A stretch of DNA of 47,500 nt from Niameybacter massiliensis (GTDB lineage: Bacteria > Bacillota > Clostridia > Lachnospirales > Cellulosilyticaceae): the NCBI RefSeq assembly GCF_001282685.1, contig NZ_LN875034.1, positions 3,033-50,532 on the forward strand. The letters are read 5' to 3'. Numbering within the stretch: position 1 is the first letter of the stretch; every line of letters starts with the position of its first letter. The position numbers and the translations under genes were made by a program. The notes beneath the pieces are model-generated. The model did not search any database. It was given only the letters and a program-made list of their open reading frames with translations, and was not told where the DNA came from. Positions 45,720-47,500 of the stretch are shown here, one piece after another.

Positions 45720-46097
45720 ATGGATATTATTATTAGCAATCAGAGCATTGTACCACTCTACTCGCAAATTATGGAACAGATAAAACAACTTATTATTACT
45801 GGTGTGTTGAATCAAGGGGAGATGATACCATCTATAAGAGGTCTAGCAAAAGAATTAAAGGTAAGTATTATTACAGTTAAGCGTGCATATGAAGAGTTAG
45901 AAGCAGATGGATTTATAGAAACATTGCCGGGAAAAGGGACTTTTGTTGCAATAGTCAACTTGGAAATATTAAGAGAAGCAAAAATAAGTGAAATAGAAGA
46001 AAAACTTAGTGAGGTTATTGAAAGTGCAAAAAATATAGGACTCTCAAAGAAAGAATTAAAAGAGCGTATTGATTTGATGTATGAGGAGGAAATGTAA
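45720..46097 (+). CDS. GntR family regulator, YtrA subfamily
   Basis: A 125-residue repressor. The winged helix-turn-helix covers about 10-77 (PLYSQIMEQIKQLIITG, PSIRGLAKELKVSIITVKRAY, GKGTFVA). The short helical C-terminus of about 45 residues, with no ligand-binding domain, is typical of the YtrA group, which control adjacent ABC transporter genes. The stop overlaps the next start by one base (TAATG), so the two are translationally coupled. Confidence 0.93.
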   Translation: MDIIISNQSIVPLYSQIMEQIKQLIITGVLNQGEMIPSIRGLAKELKVSIITVKRAYEELEADGFIETLPGKGTFVAIVNLEILREAKISEIEEKLSEVIESAKNIGLSKKELKERIDLMYEEEM

Positions 46098-46957
46098 TGA
46101 ATGTAATAGAAATAGAAGGTCTAAAAAAACAACTTGGTAACTTTACTTTAGATATTCCTAACCTAGTTATAAAAGAAGGATATATTACAGGATTTATTGG
46201 TCAAAATGGGGCAGGTAAGACTACTACATTAAGGCTGATTATGGGACTTTTGACACCAGATAAAGGAGAAATTAAAGTATTTGGCCAATCTAGTAGTCAA
46301 GAAGGAGAGGCTATACGTAATCAAATAGGATATGTAGGTGAACCTACTGGATATTTTAGTGAAGCGACTGTAGAACAAACTAGAAAAATGATTGCACCTT
46401 TTTATACATCTTGGGACAATGATTTATTTAATAAATATATAAATTTATTTGCTCTAGATAGGAGTAAGAAGATTAAAGAGTTATCACAAGGACAAGGTAA
46501 GCAGTTTGCATTAATTATGGCATTAGCCCATAGACCAAAACTTATTCTTTTAGATGAGCCTACAGCGAATCTTGATCCTGTTGTAAGACATCAAATTTTA
46601 GATCTATTAATGGAGCATATGCAACATGAAGAAGTATCAACATTCTATTCAACTCATATTACAAGTGATTTAGATAAGGCAAGTGATTACATTATTATGT
46701 TACAAAAGGGTAAAGTGGTTATGTATGAAGATAAAGAACAGATAGATGATAAATACTATATTGTAAAAGGATCAAAAGGCCTTTTAGAAAAAGGAATACA
46801 AAATGAATTAATAGGTATAGATCAAAATAAATTTGGCTTTCAGGCTTTAACAACAAAAAAACAAATGTTAGAAAATAAATTTGGTAAAGACCTTATATTT
46901 GAAAAGGCAACATTAGAAGATATGATGGTTTATATAGAAAGAGGGAATAGATCATGA
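46097..46957 (+). CDS. ABC transporter ATP-binding protein
   Basis: A 286-residue ATPase. Walker A is GQNGAGKTT (35-43), the signature region LSQGQGKQFALIMAL (LSGGQ-like with Q for G), Walker B LILLDEPTANLD, and the H-loop YSTHI. About 70 extra residues follow the core. It pairs with the permease that starts in its stop codon (ATGA overlap). Similar YtrB/BcrA-type sets export peptides or respond to cell-wall antibiotics. Confidence 0.95.
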   Translation: MNVIEIEGLKKQLGNFTLDIPNLVIKEGYITGFIGQNGAGKTTTLRLIMGLLTPDKGEIKVFGQSSSQEGEAIRNQIGYVGEPTGYFSEATVEQTRKMIAPFYTSWDNDLFNKYINLFALDRSKKIKELSQGQGKQFALIMALAHRPKLILLDEPTANLDPVVRHQILDLLMEHMQHEEVSTFYSTHITSDLDKASDYIIMLQKGKVVMYEDKEQIDDKYYIVKGSKGLLEKGIQNELIGIDQNKFGFQALTTKKQMLENKFGKDLIFEKATLEDMMVYIERGNRS

Positions 46958-47500
46958 ACCATGTAATTTTATTAATGAAGAAAGAATGGATGTATCTATT
47001 TAAATGCTTAAAGTCTACATGGATTATTAGTTTATTATTTATGACAATATTTTGTGTGCTTTCACCACAAATGTATTTAATTGCTTCTATTATAGTTCCT
47101 TATTTCTTAATATATGGAGTTATGGCACATGAAGAAAATAGTCATAGCAATGCTTTAAACTATACACTTCCCGTATCTAGAAAAGAAGTAGTACTAAGTA
47201 AATACTTATTAGGCCTCATTTACTCATTAGTAGTAGGTGTAGTTGTAACAATAGTAGTTAATCTAGGGATAAATATGCAAAAAAGTTATATAGAAGTATT
47301 TCAAACAATAGGAAAAATGAATGTATTTATAACCTTAGTTGGATCTTCACTTCTTTATATAGCTTTAATTATTCCTATCATCTTAAAGTTTGGATGTATC
47401 AAGATGCGTATGGTAATGCTACTTATTTATGCTTTATTGTTTGGAGTTAGTTCAGTAGCAATGAATATAATTAAAGAGGCAATGAATATTCCTATAGAAA
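46954..47500 (+). CDS. ABC-2 type permease (3' end cut off by window edge)
   Basis: The first 182 codons of a membrane protein, beginning MNHVILLMKKEWMYLFKCLK. Spans are seen at about 22-38, 42-58, 92-112, 128-148 and 155-172. The segment LNYTLPVSRKEVVLSKYLLG between the early spans is typical of ABC-2 permeases. It overlaps the ATPase gene by 4 bp and continues beyond the right edge, so the operon is gntR-ATPase-permease. Confidence 0.88.
   Translation, partial: MNHVILLMKKEWMYLFKCLKSTWIISLLFMTIFCVLSPQMYLIASIIVPYFLIYGVMAHEENSHSNALNYTLPVSRKEVVLSKYLLGLIYSLVVGVVVTIVVNLGINMQKSYIEVFQTIGKMNVFITLVGSSLLYIALIIPIILKFGCIKMRMVMLLIYALLFGVSSVAMNIIKEAMNIPIE

Noticed and set aside
46097-47500. GntR-ATPase-permease operon as a novel system
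   Set aside because: It fits the known YtrA/YtrB-type regulator-exporter layout; only the preceding peptide unit is unusual.

Overview
The window is AT-rich DNA around the chromosomal replication origin of a low-GC Gram-positive bacterium, most likely a member of Clostridia (Lachnospirales-like). The evidence is the conserved Firmicutes origin gene order, a dnaA flanked on both sides by DnaA-box clusters, consensus parS sites, strong AGGAGG ribosome sites, U-rich intrinsic terminators, two T-box leaders and a TPP riboswitch. A Cellulosilyticum-like genus is a guess from general protein character, not shown by the sequence. No rRNA, tRNA, CRISPR array, insertion sequence or complete prophage was seen.

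Layout, left arm (minus strand, 1-8102): gyrA (cut by the window edge), gyrB, recF, a small S4-domain protein, dnaN and dnaA, all transcribed away from the origin. The origin is bipartite: one DnaA-box cluster lies between dnaA and dnaN (about 6509-6718) and the other between dnaA and rpmH (about 8130-8447). Right arm (plus strand, 8544-19213): rpmH, rnpA, yidD, yidC, jag/khpB, mnmE, mnmG, rsmG, a ParB-family gene in the noc position, and argS.

From 19.2 to 26.5 kb there is a segregation region: a third DnaA-box cluster (19260-19473), a lipid kinase, an unrecognised two-gene membrane/secreted module on the minus strand, a parS site, parA, parB, a DUF4446 gene, a small YkuS-like gene, a second parS that fills the gap between two convergent genes, and thiT with a TPP riboswitch. 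In Bacillus subtilis noc is directly followed by soj-spo0J; here argS, the third DnaA-box cluster, the kinase and the unknown module lie between them.

From 26.7 to 47.5 kb the content is mixed housekeeping and accessory: a membrane-anchored polysaccharide deacetylase, T-box-proS, cardiolipin synthase, a candidate small RNA, an endolysin-like M15 peptidase, a HAD phosphatase, a coiled-coil lipoprotein, an orphan ABC solute-binding lipoprotein, an isolated gene of phage/ICE type, an acyltransferase/SGNH-hydrolase pair, T-box-gltX, an APH-fold protein with an altered catalytic loop, DUF523, a haem catalase, a YbaK deacylase, a short transcription unit for a 27-residue peptide, and a GntR/ABC operon that runs off the right edge.

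Most promising for follow-up: the extra DnaA-box cluster about 11 kb from oriC, the unknown membrane module behind a parS site, the 27-residue peptide unit and the candidate small RNA. I did not find a gene set that I can defend as a wholly new multi-gene system.
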